Shown: positions 34,464 to 44,197 of the stretch, in pieces
How positions within the stretch are numbered: the stretch's first letter is position 1
Layout: every line of letters begins with the position of its first letter
Origin: Bryobacteraceae bacterium
Lineage (GTDB): Bacteria; Acidobacteriota; Terriglobia; Bryobacterales; Bryobacteraceae
Direction: 5' to 3'
Length of the DNA: 64,000 nucleotides
Assembly: GCA_025056455.1 (NCBI GenBank)
Contig: JANWVY010000002.1
Span: 296,737 to 360,736, forward strand
The notes under the pieces: generated by a model
What the model saw: only the letters and a program-made list of their open reading frames with translations
Database searches by the model: none
Told to the model about the DNA's origin: nothing
Made by a program: the position numbers and the translations under genes

Positions 34464-37004
34464 CTATCTTTCGCGAGCCCGCCAAGAAGCGGTAGGCGCA
34501 CCGAGTGAGATCAAGTTGGCGAAAAGCCGTGCTGCGCCGGGAACGGCGAATGGCAACTGCCGGTACCACGCCAGCGCGCAGTAGATGTAAAGGCCCTTAC
34601 CATGGCGCGCCACAAGCCAGATGCCGCGCTGCGGCGGCTGGCCTGTGTCGTGCATCGATACAAGCGGCTTCCAGCGCGCATCCCAAGTTGTGAAAAACTT
34701 TGAGCCGCGCTGTTCGATCCACCCGTCGAAATCCCTCAACGTGATGCGGTTAGGTTCCTGAAAGACGGGATGAGCGGGATCCAGAATCTCAACTGGGGAA
34801 TCTTCCTCGCTCACTTCTTCCGCGCGCGCCGTCATGGAGTAGGGATAGGGCCCGTAGTTGTTGTCATACTCTTGGGTGTTGTATTGCACCACAAGAACGC
34901 CCCCTTGAAACACGTAATCCAACAGGCGCTGGTTGTGCGTGCGCAGATCCTTCCGCGCCGCATAGGCGCGAATGCCCAGCACCAAGGTGTGGTAGCGCGA
35001 GAGATCCGCCGTCGCTAGTTGCGTGGCATCGAGAATTTCCGGCTCAACACCCAGTTGCCGCATGGCCTCTGGCACATCGTCCCCGGTCCCAGGTATGTAA
35101 CCGACGCGCAAGCGCGGCGCGACAGCAACGTCGACAACGCGAATGGTGTGGACGGCCGGGCTCGAGAGGAAAACAGGAACCAGTTCGGGCTGCGAAACAG
35201 CGATGAATGATTCCTTGTACTGGCGTCCGGAAAAAGTTGCCGTCGCATGCACGCGGTAGTTACCCTCGCGAAGCTTCAGTGGGGGCTTGAGGTGAAATAC
35301 CAAGCGTTGCTCCTCCCCTTCCTTTTCCATGGCGAAATCCGCCACGTTTGGCTCCGCCCGCCATCCGTCCGGCGCCTGGATCTGCAACTGTCCTCGCACT
35401 CCTCCCTGGAAGTGATTGCGCACGGTAACTGGAAGCGAGTAGTCCGTAAAAGCACGCGGAAGATAGCCGCTCGATGCGTTGAGATGGACAGACACGGGCG
35501 GCGCGATGGCCAGCGGGCGCCGAACTTGCAGGCCCAAGGAATCAAGAGAGGTGATCTCCACTTCCCGCTCCACCGCCACCTCCACGCCTTCTACCAGGTA
35601 GGTGGCTCGCACTCGCAGCGGCGCTGGCGGCAAAGGCTGTCCAAACTGCTTTTCCTCGGCCAAAGTATAGAAATTTTGACGAATGTCCGGCCGGAACCAG
35701 TACGCCACAGTTGGCTTTGCCACATCCGCGATGGTCACCTCGAAACGGTTGTTTCCGAGCGGCCGGACCTGAGCTTGGTCCCCCAAAAATTCGAAGCCTC
35801 GCAGCTGCGCGCCCAGCGCCCAAAAGCTGCACGTCACAGAAAATCGCTGTCCCGGGGTGGCGTAACGCAGAGTTTGCCACGCCTGGAACAAGGCAAGGGG
35901 ACCGGAGGGTTTTTCTGCTGGATCGACCAGGGCACTGAACTGCACGCCGACGGCCTGCGCCAAAGCCTGTTGGAGTTGACGCTCCTTAATCTCCTGATCT
36001 TTCGAATTCAGCTCCAGCCGCGCAGCACGAACTACCTGAAGCGCCCTGGCAAGATGTGGCGCAACACGCCACGCCTCATCAGCCCGAAACTCCTGCAGAG
36101 CACGCCGCAAATGTTCGTTATACTCCGAGATCGCAACACCTAGCCGCAAACCGTCGAAAAAGTGCTCTTCTCGCGATGGAATTGGACCATCGGAGGCCAC
36201 CAGCTTGTAGTAGGAGTAGACGGAGCCTGGAGGCTGGATGACAGCGCCAGCGCCCTGCGAGCGATGTTGCCGGTATCCTTCTCTCGCCAGCTGCGCATAC
36301 GTGCGACCCAGCAGAGGATCGTAGACCCCGGAGTCTACCCTGAGCGTCCAGTTTTCGTTTTCCCGCCAGCCTCCGATATACAACTTCTGCGCACGCCACG
36401 GTTTTAAACCCGCACTCAGCTGTTCAGGAAACCGAGAAGCGTCGGCAGCCGCCTCGAAAGCCTGCTGCGCAAGCACGCCGGCAGCCTGGTGATTCCCGTG
36501 GCCGTCTCGGAGTGAGCCTTGAAACCGGGAAATCAGAATATGGGGTTGCTCTTCCCTTACAATCCGCACCAAATCGCGGAGAAGTTCCTCGCGGTTCCAG
36601 TTGCGAAAGGTTTCCTCGAGACTTTTGGAATACCCAAAATCGATAAACCTGGTGAAACGGACTCCGGCCACACCGTAATATTGAGCAGCTCGCAAAAATT
36701 CGGCCGTTCGCAACGCGCCCAGCCGGTCAAAAAAGTCGTTGCTGACGAGGTTTGCGCCGGCCTCTCCTCGGGTTAAGGACACCAAGACCACATGGGCGCC
36801 CCAGGCGCGCGCCAGCCAAGTGATCGTAGCAGCATCTTCATCATCCGGATGCGCCGCTACATAGAGCACGCGTGCCGTCGTCGTGAGCTTTCGAAGCGAC
36901 TGCGAAAGTCCCACGGCGCCCCGGTCCTCAGGCAGAAGCTCTTGATCCCAGGCCTCCAGACACAGGCTCGTGACGCAAACGAGCACAGCCAGCGCTTTCC
37001 GCAT
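34464..37004 (-). CDS. PIG-L (LmbE) family deacetylase with C-terminal GATase-like domain
   Basis: An 846-aa exported protein. A signal peptide (about 1-17) is followed by the PIG-L domain with the zinc site AHPDDEDAA (about 49-57), RGEAGAN and DGHGNHQAAG (about 166-175; third zinc His). A long middle part (about 280-640) looks beta-rich, perhaps NPCBM or Ig-like. The C-terminal 200 residues (ILDATQLATADLSRYHTLVLG, GGVLVVQYNT, GLYIYCALAWYRQLP) resemble a ThuA/class I GATase-like fold. PIG-L enzymes remove acetyl from N-acetylglucosaminyl groups. The start is placed at ATG 37004, which gives a clean signal; an in-frame start at 37049 adds 15 basic residues. Confidence 0.85.
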   Translation of the reverse strand: MRKALAVLVCVTSLCLEAWDQELLPEDRGAVGLSQSLRKLTTTARVLYVAAHPDDEDAATITWLARAWGAHVVLVSLTRGEAGANLVSNDFFDRLGALRTAEFLRAAQYYGVAGVRFTRFIDFGYSKSLEETFRNWNREELLRDLVRIVREEQPHILISRFQGSLRDGHGNHQAAGVLAQQAFEAAADASRFPEQLSAGLKPWRAQKLYIGGWRENENWTLRVDSGVYDPLLGRTYAQLAREGYRQHRSQGAGAVIQPPGSVYSYYKLVASDGPIPSREEHFFDGLRLGVAISEYNEHLRRALQEFRADEAWRVAPHLARALQVVRAARLELNSKDQEIKERQLQQALAQAVGVQFSALVDPAEKPSGPLALFQAWQTLRYATPGQRFSVTCSFWALGAQLRGFEFLGDQAQVRPLGNNRFEVTIADVAKPTVAYWFRPDIRQNFYTLAEEKQFGQPLPPAPLRVRATYLVEGVEVAVEREVEITSLDSLGLQVRRPLAIAPPVSVHLNASSGYLPRAFTDYSLPVTVRNHFQGGVRGQLQIQAPDGWRAEPNVADFAMEKEGEEQRLVFHLKPPLKLREGNYRVHATATFSGRQYKESFIAVSQPELVPVFLSSPAVHTIRVVDVAVAPRLRVGYIPGTGDDVPEAMRQLGVEPEILDATQLATADLSRYHTLVLGIRAYAARKDLRTHNQRLLDYVFQGGVLVVQYNTQEYDNNYGPYPYSMTARAEEVSEEDSPVEILDPAHPVFQEPNRITLRDFDGWIEQRGSKFFTTWDARWKPLVSMHDTGQPPQRGIWLVARHGKGLYIYCALAWYRQLPFAVPGAARLFANLISLGAPTASWRARER

Positions 37005-37077
37005 GAGATTATTCTGAATCTTTTTGCGACCATGCGTCATCTTCCTCAATTGACAACCCCGATTCCTGTCTCGACCA

Positions 37078-37115
37078 CCCCTGCGAGGCTTCCTTGGCCG
37101 CGCAGGGGCTTTTTT
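37078..37115 (+). terminator. intrinsic terminator-like hairpin in the leader of the DUF255 gene
   Basis: CCCCTGCG (37078-37085) and CGCAGGGG (37101-37108) form a perfect 8-bp stem with a 15-nt loop, followed by CTTTTTT. It sits 30 nt upstream of the start codon at 37145 on the same strand, between divergent genes, so it is not downstream of any plus-strand gene for almost 3 kb. It may act as an attenuator. Confidence 0.6.
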
Positions 37116-37144
37116 ATGCCAAAGAAAAGGAAGATCCTGATCCT

Positions 37145-39256
37145 ATGCCCACCAACCGCCTAGTCTCCGAAAAAAGCCCCTATCTGCTCCAGCATGCCCA
37201 CAACCCCGTAGACTGGTATCCCTGGGGCGAAGAAGCTTTTCGCAAGGCCCGTCAAGAGGATAAGCCCATCTTCCTCTCTATCGGCTATTCCACCTGTCAC
37301 TGGTGTCATGTCATGGAGCGCGAATCCTTCGAGTCGGAAGAAACCGCAGCAGTGTTGAATGCTCATTTCGTGCCCGTGAAGGTCGATCGCGAGGAACGTC
37401 CGGACATCGATCGTATCTACATGACGTTTGTGCAGGCCACCACGGGCAGCGGCGGCTGGCCCATGTCGGTGTGGCTCACCCCGGATTTAAAACCGTTTTA
37501 TGGTGGAACTTACTTTCCCCCCGACAACCGGTACGGCCGGCCTGGATTTCGCACCCTGCTCGAATACATCGCCAAGGCCTGGAGCACCGACCGCCAACGG
37601 ATCATCGAGTCAGGCGACAGCATTCTCAAACAAATCGCCGAGATCGTGGGTGCGAAAAGCCCGCTCGCCATCGTCGACAGCACGGTCGTAGACAGCTGCT
37701 TCTTCGCGTTGCGCCGGAGTTTCGATCCGCACAAAGGCGGCTTTGGCCACGCGCCCAAGTTCCCTCGCCCCGTCCAATTCCACTTCCTCTTCCGCTACTA
37801 CGCCCGCACGGGCAATGAAGAGGCTCTCGAGATGTCCCTTCAAACGCTCCGCGAGATGCACAAGGGCGGGATGTACGATCAGCTGGGCGGCGGTTTTCAC
37901 CGTTACTCGGTCGACGCGCGGTGGTTCGTGCCCCACTTCGAGAAAATGCTCTATGATCAAGCCCAGCTGGTCGTTTCTTATCTGGAAGCCTTCCAGATCA
38001 CGGGGGAAGAGTTCTACGCCCGAGTGGCCCGCGAAACGCTCGATTATGTTCTGCGGGATATGACCGACCCCAGTGGCGGGTTTTATTCGGCCGAGGACGC
38101 CGATAGCGTGATCGATCCCAATCACCCCGAAGAAAAAGGTGAGGGAGCTTTCTACATCTGGCCGGCTCAGGAATTGGAAGAAATCCTGGGCCATCCCGAG
38201 TTTGACTGGTTTGCTTTCCGATACGGCGTTCGCCCCGAAGGAAATGTCTCTCCCGCGGAGGATCCGCACCAGGAATTCACAGGCCGTAACATCCTCTATC
38301 AGGCCGCGAGCATCCAAGAGGTGGCAACAAAATTTCAGGTTCCAGAAGAAAACCTTCGCAGGGCTTTCGAACAATCACGCCAAAAATTGCTTGCGCGAAG
38401 GTCTCAACGCGTTCGCCCGCATCGGGATGACAAGATCCTCACGAGCTGGAACGCCTTAATGATTTCTGCCTTCGCCACAGCCGCGAAAGTGCTCGAGGAC
38501 GCTCGATACCTCGAAGCTGCCCAGCGGGCGGCGAATTTTCTCAAGAATACAATGTATGACGGCAACCGCGGCATTTTGTTGCGGCGTTATCGAGAGGGCG
38601 AAGCCGCCATTGCAGGCTTTCTCGACGATTATGCTTTTCTCCTGCTGGCGCTGCTCGATCTCTACGAGGCGGATTTCGACGCCTCACATCTTACTCTCGC
38701 CCGCCAGCTCGCCACCAAAATAGTCGAGCTGTTTGAAGACAAACGCGATGGCGCTTTCTTCAGTACGCCCGAAGAGGCCGCCGACCTGGTCCTGCGCATC
38801 AAGGACGATTATGACGGAGCCGAGCCCTCCGGCAACTCGGCGGCGGTGCTCGCGCTCTTGCGCTTGTCCGCGATGACAGCCGACCCCTCCTTGGAAGAAG
38901 TTGCTCAGCGTGCCTTTCGCGCTTTTGCAGGACGGCTGAAGTCCCAGCCTGTCACGCTGCCACTCATGCTCTCGGCTTACATGCTGACCGAGAAGAAAGC
39001 CAAGCAGATTATTCTCGCCGGCGAGAAATCCAGCCCCACGATGTCCCAGATGTTCGCTGCCATCAGGCGCCGTTTTCTGCCTCATGCCGTCGTGCTTCTG
39101 CTCGATGAGGCCAGCCGCCCCGTTCTCTCGCAGTGGATTCCTACCGCTGACGCCATGCGGCCCTTAAACGGTTTGCCGACCGCTTATGTTTGTGAAAATT
39201 TCACCTGCCAGCAGCCGGCCACCGACCTCGAGCAGTTTCGCAAATTGCTAGAATAG
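37145..39256 (+). CDS. thioredoxin-domain (DUF255)/spermatogenesis-associated 20-like protein
   Basis: A 703-aa YyaL/SSP411-type protein. The N-terminal thioredoxin-like domain has the family hallmark [17 protein letters not shown] (about 10-26), STCHWCHVM (CxxC-containing, about 53-61) and DREERPDID. Then follow [10 protein letters not shown] and a long (alpha/alpha) barrel (about 190-650) with [18 protein letters not shown] and [13 protein letters not shown]. It is cytoplasmic. The biochemical role is uncertain; the barrel resembles N-acylglucosamine epimerase folds. ATG 37145 ([11 protein letters not shown]) matches the usual family N-terminus, with GGAAG about 13 nt upstream. A terminator-like hairpin lies in its leader. 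Confidence 0.9.
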   Translation: MPTNRLVSEKSPYLLQHAHNPVDWYPWGEEAFRKARQEDKPIFLSIGYSTCHWCHVMERESFESEETAAVLNAHFVPVKVDREERPDIDRIYMTFVQATTGSGGWPMSVWLTPDLKPFYGGTYFPPDNRYGRPGFRTLLEYIAKAWSTDRQRIIESGDSILKQIAEIVGAKSPLAIVDSTVVDSCFFALRRSFDPHKGGFGHAPKFPRPVQFHFLFRYYARTGNEEALEMSLQTLREMHKGGMYDQLGGGFHRYSVDARWFVPHFEKMLYDQAQLVVSYLEAFQITGEEFYARVARETLDYVLRDMTDPSGGFYSAEDADSVIDPNHPEEKGEGAFYIWPAQELEEILGHPEFDWFAFRYGVRPEGNVSPAEDPHQEFTGRNILYQAASIQEVATKFQVPEENLRRAFEQSRQKLLARRSQRVRPHRDDKILTSWNALMISAFATAAKVLEDARYLEAAQRAANFLKNTMYDGNRGILLRRYREGEAAIAGFLDDYAFLLLALLDLYEADFDASHLTLARQLATKIVELFEDKRDGAFFSTPEEAADLVLRIKDDYDGAEPSGNSAAVLALLRLSAMTADPSLEEVAQRAFRAFAGRLKSQPVTLPLMLSAYMLTEKKAKQIILAGEKSSPTMSQMFAAIRRRFLPHAVVLLLDEASRPVLSQWIPTADAMRPLNGLPTAYVCENFTCQQPATDLEQFRKLLE

Positions 39257-39271
39257 GGGCCTTGCAGGCCC
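39257..39271 (+). terminator. short hairpin directly after the DUF255 gene
   Basis: GGGCCT, a 3-nt loop (TGC) and AGGCCC begin directly after the TAG stop. There is no T-run, so this is at most a weak terminator or mRNA 3'-end stabiliser. Confidence 0.35.
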
Positions 39272-39325
39272 ACCCGCAATTCGTTCTGTCGTTTGCTACA
39301 CAGAAGCTTTTAAGGAGGATCCTTC

Positions 39326-39835
39326 ATGGAAAGACCAGGAGCTACCACGCTGCGCGGAAATCCGCTCACTTTAATCGGTCCGGAACTGAAGCCCGGCGAT
39401 ACAGCCCCGGATTTTGAGGCTGTGGACAACGCTTTGCAAACGGTCACGCTGGCAAACACCGGACAGGCTGTGCGTATTTTCAGCGTGGTTCCTTCACTTG
39501 ACACACCCGTCTGCGACGCGCAAACCAAGCGCTTCAATGAAGAGGCCGCCAAGTTGGAAGGCGTTGACATCTACACCATCAGCATGGACCTACCCTTCGC
39601 GCAAAAGCGCTGGTGTGGCGCCTTTGGAGTGGACCGGGTCAAAATGCTTTCTGATCACCGTACTGGTTCCTTTGCTTCGGCCTACGGAACCTTGATTAAG
39701 GAATTGCGGATCACCAGCCGTGCCATCTTCGTAATTGACAAAAACAACAAAATCGTCCACGCCGAATACGTCAAAGAAGTGGCCGATCACCCTAACTACG
39801 AAGCCGCGCTGGCGGCGGCGAAAGCCGCTCTGTAA
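39326..39835 (+). CDS. tpx: thiol peroxidase (Tpx, atypical 2-Cys peroxiredoxin)
   Basis: A 169-aa peroxiredoxin of standard Tpx length. The peroxidatic Cys is in PSLDTPVCDAQTKRF (about 52-66) and the resolving Cys in KRWCGAFG (about 92-99). The N-terminus carries the Tpx signature GNPLTLIG and the C-terminus has ITSRAIFVIDKNNKIVHAEYV. It reduces alkyl hydroperoxides using thioredoxin. A perfect Shine-Dalgarno AAGGAGG lies 7 nt before the ATG, one of the strongest in the window, and a strong terminator follows, so it is a single-gene, highly translated unit. Confidence 0.96.
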   Translation: MERPGATTLRGNPLTLIGPELKPGDTAPDFEAVDNALQTVTLANTGQAVRIFSVVPSLDTPVCDAQTKRFNEEAAKLEGVDIYTISMDLPFAQKRWCGAFGVDRVKMLSDHRTGSFASAYGTLIKELRITSRAIFVIDKNNKIVHAEYVKEVADHPNYEAALAAAKAAL

Positions 39836-39855
39836 ACTTTTCCCTTAGCAATCGC

Positions 39856-39891
39856 GCGCCGCGGGAACTTCCTGCGGCGCTTTTCTTTTTT
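39856..39891 (+). terminator. Rho-independent terminator of tpx
   Basis: GCGCCGCGGG (39856-39865), a 5-nt loop, then CCTGCGGCGC (39871-39880): ten pairs with one G-U, followed by TTTTCTTTTTT. It begins 21 nt after the tpx stop. Confidence 0.9.
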
Positions 39892-39951
39892 CGAGGGGGT
39901 GAGAGGGTGGGCCTTCTCCACAAGCTCGCGCGCGCGAATTTCACCCCCACT

Positions 39952-40719
39952 TCACGGCTTGCGGTAGCTAAAGTCCCACACTTGCATGTTGACCTTTCCT
40001 TCGGTGTACTGAACCAGCGCGTACTCGCCCGGCTCAAGAGGCTCGACGGGCCATACCTTATACAAATCCTCGCCCACCTGCCGCCGGAACACTTCTACCA
40101 AAATCGGCTCTTCGATCATTTCCTTGCTCACCGGTACGATGGAAATCTTTTCGACAATGCGCACACCTTTGCTGGGCGTCAGCTTCACCATGCCGAAACG
40201 TTCGGGCGCAGAGAGACGGAAATAGAACTCGGGGACAGCTTGTTTGACCACAAAAGCAGAAGTTTCCCCATCGAGCTCCAGCGTGGCCTTTCCGGCGATC
40301 ATGGGAAGGGGCGAGATGGCAGCGAGCACCGCGCGCCGTTTGTTGGAGTGAATTTTGCATTCGCCGATTTTGAGAGGCTTTATTTCCTTGCCATCCACGT
40401 AGTAGGCGCCAGGGTCCGGTGGAACGCTAGCGGCTTCGCGGCGCGCTTCCCGTTCTGCCTTTTCTTCCTCGTCGATCCATCTTGCTTCGGCTTTCTCCGC
40501 TTCCTGGCGGCGTTTGATCTCCTGTTCGGTCCGCTTCAAGTCGACGAGCTCGAGGGGCACCTCCTCCCATTCGCCACGCTCCACCGAGTAGAAACGGACG
40601 CGGTCAGCCAGAACCTGGTACTCGCGCACCAGATGCCAGTCGCCTTCTTTCATGTAGAGCCGGATCGTGGCGGCGACCGATAACGCCGCAAAAAACAGTC
40701 CGATGAAAACCACTCGCAT
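39952..40719 (-). CDS. exported hypothetical protein with central charged coiled coil
   Basis: A 255-aa protein with a signal peptide (MRVVFIGLFFAALSVAA). A first beta region (RLYMKEGDWHLVREYQVLADRVRFYS, positions about 19-44, written here in part) is followed by a highly charged helix (about 60-95, rich in Glu/Lys/Arg), then YYVDGKEIKPLKIGECKI and a C-terminal beta domain ending YALVQYTEGKVNMQVWDFSYR. The N-terminal part looks like a sequence that describes how a value is shown or folded in many Acidobacteria exported proteins, but no function is established. GGAGG upstream supports ATG 40719. It is divergent from the mutarotase-like gene. Confidence 0.75.
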   Translation of the reverse strand: MRVVFIGLFFAALSVAATIRLYMKEGDWHLVREYQVLADRVRFYSVERGEWEEVPLELVDLKRTEQEIKRRQEAEKAEARWIDEEEKAEREARREAASVPPDPGAYYVDGKEIKPLKIGECKIHSNKRRAVLAAISPLPMIAGKATLELDGETSAFVVKQAVPEFYFRLSAPERFGMVKLTPSKGVRIVEKISIVPVSKEMIEEPILVEVFRRQVGEDLYKVWPVEPLEPGEYALVQYTEGKVNMQVWDFSYRKP

Positions 40720-40750
40720 CGCCCTGCCGCTCCTCCGCCTTTACAGTATC

Positions 40751-41911
40751 ATGTCTCGTGAGACGAACCCCATGCTTTCCCCGTTTCTTCCCTTGGTTTT
40801 CGGCCTGACCGGGGTGTGCCATGTTCTGCTCGCACAGCTTGCCGTGCAGCACGAAGGACGCGACGCCGTCCAGCTCAGCAACGAAAAGATTGAAGTTGTC
40901 ATCACGCGCACGGGCGGCGCCCTTGCCAGCATCCTCCTCCGAGACGACCGCAAACGCCTGAACCCAATGTGGAATCCTGACCGTTTGCTGCGAGAGGCCG
41001 GCGCACCGCCCCGCCAGGGCCCTGGCATTGGCCACTTTCTATGCGTGGATGGCTTCGGACCCACAACCCAGGAAGAACAAGCCGCTGGATACGGTTTTCA
41101 CGGCGAGGCACACCGCATCGAGTTGCAAAACGTCCAGCTCACCGCGCACTCGCTGGCCTACACGGCGCATCTGCCCCTCGTACAGGAGAAACTCGCGCGC
41201 CGGATCAGCCTCGCCCCAGGGGAACAAATCGTCTTGGTAGAAACTGAGCTCGAAAGCGAATTGCCCTTTGACCGGCCCATTCTCTGGGCTGAGCACGGCA
41301 CCATTGGCGCGCCATTTTTAGGACTCGGGAACGTCGTGGTCGATCAGTCCGCCTCGCAATGCCGGACGAAACCCTATCCGGAAACGGCGCGAGGCCTGCG
41401 CACACTGCCAAGCGGAAAAGATTTTCTCTGGCCCGAGGCGCCGGGTGATCAAGGGCCGGTGAATTTACGACAATCGCCTGCCCGCGATGGGCGCATGGAT
41501 CACATTGGTTGTCTGATGGATCCGCAACGCGAGCTCGAATTTATCACCGCCCTCAACCTGAACGAAAACCTCCTCATCGGCTATCTTTTCCGCCGCCACG
41601 ATTATCCTTGGGTCCAGCACTGGATGAATTACCCTGCAAACAAAGCCTATGCCTGGGGATTGGAATTTGGCATGCAACCTTACGATATGACCAAGCGCGA
41701 CCTCTACGCCTTGACGCCGATGTTCGGCACGCCGACGCTCCGATGGCTTCCAGCGAAATCGAAGCTCCGCACCCGCTTCTTCTTGTTTCTCACCAAGGTA
41801 CCGGCCGGCTTCCGCAAAGTGGATGAGGTGCGTTTACAAACGGGGCAGCTGGTGCTTGAGGACCGCACAGCGGGCCAGCGTGTTCTGTTAGCCTGCGCGC
41901 GAACCCTCTAG
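40751..41911 (+). CDS. exported galactose-mutarotase-fold protein (paralogue 1)
   Basis: A 386-aa protein with a hydrophobic signal (about 8-28, ending LLAQ). The mature part begins with LSNEKIEVVITRTGGALASI, the usual opening of aldose-1-epimerase-like beta-sandwiches, and has GIGHFLCVDGFG (about 112-123), GFHGEAHRIEL and MNYPANKAYAWGLEFG. It shares these blocks with the minus-strand gene at 45986-47020, so the two are paralogues. The catalytic His/Glu of true mutarotases cannot be placed with certainty. It may bind or act on a carbohydrate in the periplasm. The start is uncertain: ATG 40772 is an alternative, and would sit better downstream of a TACAGT box at 40742-40747. Confidence 0.75.
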   Translation: MSRETNPMLSPFLPLVFGLTGVCHVLLAQLAVQHEGRDAVQLSNEKIEVVITRTGGALASILLRDDRKRLNPMWNPDRLLREAGAPPRQGPGIGHFLCVDGFGPTTQEEQAAGYGFHGEAHRIELQNVQLTAHSLAYTAHLPLVQEKLARRISLAPGEQIVLVETELESELPFDRPILWAEHGTIGAPFLGLGNVVVDQSASQCRTKPYPETARGLRTLPSGKDFLWPEAPGDQGPVNLRQSPARDGRMDHIGCLMDPQRELEFITALNLNENLLIGYLFRRHDYPWVQHWMNYPANKAYAWGLEFGMQPYDMTKRDLYALTPMFGTPTLRWLPAKSKLRTRFFLFLTKVPAGFRKVDEVRLQTGQLVLEDRTAGQRVLLACARTL

Positions 41912-41994
41912 CCGTTGCCCGAGCACTTCCAAAACGCTCCCTTGCCGCTGGGCCATGCCTCGAGCAAACCCACTCCATGAGCCAGACGCCCGGC

Positions 41995-42000
41995 TATAAT
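41995..42000 (+). promoter_or_regulatory. consensus TATAAT -10 box, 7 nt before the start codon
   Basis: TATAAT is a perfect -10 hexamer and ends 7 nt before ATG 42008; the predicted 5' end falls on or beside the initiator ATG. No -35 hexamer or Shine-Dalgarno is visible. It is the clearest leaderless-type promoter in the window. Confidence 0.6.
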
Positions 42001-42007
42001 CTCGACC

Positions 42008-44197
42008 ATGCGCTTGGTCTTCGTTCTCACGCTTCAAACCCTGGTTTGGAGTGCGGAAACCACAAAAACACCCATCACGATTACCGACTTGCTGAAAATT
42101 CGCCGCGTGACAGAAGTGCGGATCTCACCAGATGGAACCTTCGCCGTCTTCACCGTGCAATCCATTCACGAGGAGCTGGCCGAAAAAGACAAAAGCGAGC
42201 GAAATTATTCCTATCGCACTCACATCTGGCAAATCGATTTGAACGACTCAGCGGCTAAGCCGCGCCAGCTCACCTTTGGAGATCGGCGCGACAGCGGTCT
42301 GTCCATTAGTCCCGATGGCGAGCGGTTGGCGTTTGTTCGCGAGGACCAAAAAAAGATACCCCAAGTCTGGGTGATGCCTCTCAACCGGCCAGGGGAAGCC
42401 GCACCGGTCACGCAGCTGGAGCACGGCGCCACCAACCCTGTCTGGCATCCCCGCGCCAACCGTATTCTCGTGGCCAGTACCGTCCCCTTCCGCAAGATCA
42501 CAGGCAAACCCCACTATGACATGGAAAGGCCTAACCGCGACTGGTTTGACTATGACCGCCAAGACCATGCTCAATTGAAGCAAAGCAAGATCGAAGCGCG
42601 GCCTGACGGCGACCGGCGCGCCCTTCGCAACTGGCTCGAGCAAAACGCGGCGCGCGGCAATCCCACCGTGATCCACCGGCTCGCCTTCCAAGACGAGCAA
42701 AGCCTCCTCAAGGAGCCCACCGCCACGCATTTCTTCTTAATCGACCTCGCTAGTGGCAACAAAGCGACGGCAATCACCAGCGATTTCTACCGGCGCGCCA
42801 ATCCATGTTTCTCTCCGGACGGAGCTCGCATCGTCTATGAAAGCACGCCCCCCGGCACAACCCATCCGGATCGCGAGCGCCGCTCGAGCATCTGGATCAT
42901 GAATGAAGACGGCAGCCAGATGCGCCCGCTTCTCGATCAAGAAGGCGAATCTTTTACTCAGCCGAAGTTCTATCCCCAGGGCGACGCCCTCCTTGTGGAA
43001 GCGCAGCAAATGGATGAACCAGCCTACCGGCAATCGCGCCTGCTTCGCTACGATCTGAACTCAAAAAAGCTGGAATGGATAAGCCAGGGATGGAGCTCTT
43101 CCATCGGGCAATCGCTCGTGGCCGAAAATGGATCCATCTTGTTTACGAGCAACTGGCGCGGCTCGATCCCCTTGAACCGTGTTCAAAACGGGAAACGGGA
43201 GTCGCTGGTGGAAGGCCCAGTTGGCGTAGGAGCCTTTGATCAAGCTCGAGGCAGGATCGTTTTTTCCCAGGTACAGCCGTCCAACCCGAATGAGTTATGG
43301 CTCAGAGATCGAAACGGGGAACTGCGTCTTTTGACGGCTCTCAACACCGACTGGCTGGCCAACAAGCTGCTATCCCGGCCAGTGGAAAGATGGATTGAAC
43401 GCCCGGGCGGACTGCAAGTGCAGAGCTGGGAGATGAATCCGGTCAACGCTCAGCCCGGCAAAAAGTATCCCTGGGTGCTCGAGATGCACGGTGGTCCCTC
43501 GGCGATGTGGGGGCCAGGCGAATTCACCATGTGGTTCGAATTTCAACTGCTGTGCGCCTGGGGCTACGGCGTGACCTACTCCAACCCGCGTGGCTCAAGC
43601 GGCTATGGCTACGAATTCCAAAAGGCGAACTACCGCGATTGGGGCCCAGGCCCCGCAAGCGACGTCCTCGCAGCACTGGATGCTTCCATCCGAGAGAATC
43701 CGCTGGTGGACGCCGGGCGACTCTTTCTGACCGGAGGCTCCTATGCAGGTTATCTCACCGCCTGGATCGTGGCCCATGATCACCGCTTCCGGGCCGCCGC
43801 TGCACAACGTGGCGTCTATGACCTCCGCACCTTCTATGGAGAGGGTAACGCCTTCCGATTAGTGAAATACCATTTCGGCGGCTACCCCTACGAACCAGAA
43901 ATCCAGCGCATCCTCGAGGAGCAATCTCCCTTTACTCATGTTGCCCGGATTCGTACGCCGCTGCTCATCTTGCATGGAAGCGAAGATTTGCGCACGGGTG
44001 TATCCCAAAGCGAGATGCTCTACCGCGCCCTCAAACAACAAGGCAAAGCGGTGGAGTATGTGCGGTATCCCGGCGCCGGCCATGAGCTCACCCGTTCCGG
44101 CTCACCCCTCCAGCGCATGGATCACATGCTCCGCATCATCGAATTTTTCGAACGCTACGCCAACAACGACGCCCCAGCCCCTACTTCACCGCAGTGA
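42008..44197 (+). CDS. S9 family peptidase (acylaminoacyl-peptidase/prolyl oligopeptidase type), exported
   Basis: A 729-aa serine peptidase. A signal peptide (about 1-16, ending VWSAE) precedes a beta-propeller (about 30-450: ISPDGTFAVFTVQS, SISPDGERLAFVRED, FSPDGARIVYEST). The C-terminal alpha/beta-hydrolase domain has the nucleophile elbow LTGGSYAGYLT (about 576-586), acid LILHGSEDLRTG (about 654-665) and His in YPGAGHELTRSG (about 686-697). The triad is complete. It cleaves short peptides in the periplasm. It ends by overlapping the convergent YceI gene by 17 nt. Confidence 0.92.
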   Translation: MRLVFVLTLQTLVWSAETTKTPITITDLLKIRRVTEVRISPDGTFAVFTVQSIHEELAEKDKSERNYSYRTHIWQIDLNDSAAKPRQLTFGDRRDSGLSISPDGERLAFVREDQKKIPQVWVMPLNRPGEAAPVTQLEHGATNPVWHPRANRILVASTVPFRKITGKPHYDMERPNRDWFDYDRQDHAQLKQSKIEARPDGDRRALRNWLEQNAARGNPTVIHRLAFQDEQSLLKEPTATHFFLIDLASGNKATAITSDFYRRANPCFSPDGARIVYESTPPGTTHPDRERRSSIWIMNEDGSQMRPLLDQEGESFTQPKFYPQGDALLVEAQQMDEPAYRQSRLLRYDLNSKKLEWISQGWSSSIGQSLVAENGSILFTSNWRGSIPLNRVQNGKRESLVEGPVGVGAFDQARGRIVFSQVQPSNPNELWLRDRNGELRLLTALNTDWLANKLLSRPVERWIERPGGLQVQSWEMNPVNAQPGKKYPWVLEMHGGPSAMWGPGEFTMWFEFQLLCAWGYGVTYSNPRGSSGYGYEFQKANYRDWGPGPASDVLAALDASIRENPLVDAGRLFLTGGSYAGYLTAWIVAHDHRFRAAAAQRGVYDLRTFYGEGNAFRLVKYHFGGYPYEPEIQRILEEQSPFTHVARIRTPLLILHGSEDLRTGVSQSEMLYRALKQQGKAVEYVRYPGAGHELTRSGSPLQRMDHMLRIIEFFERYANNDAPAPTSPQ

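Noticed and set aside
37610-38374. Minus-strand reading frame of 254 codons
   Set aside because: Antisense to the conserved barrel of the DUF255 protein; no signal, motif or ribosome site supports it.
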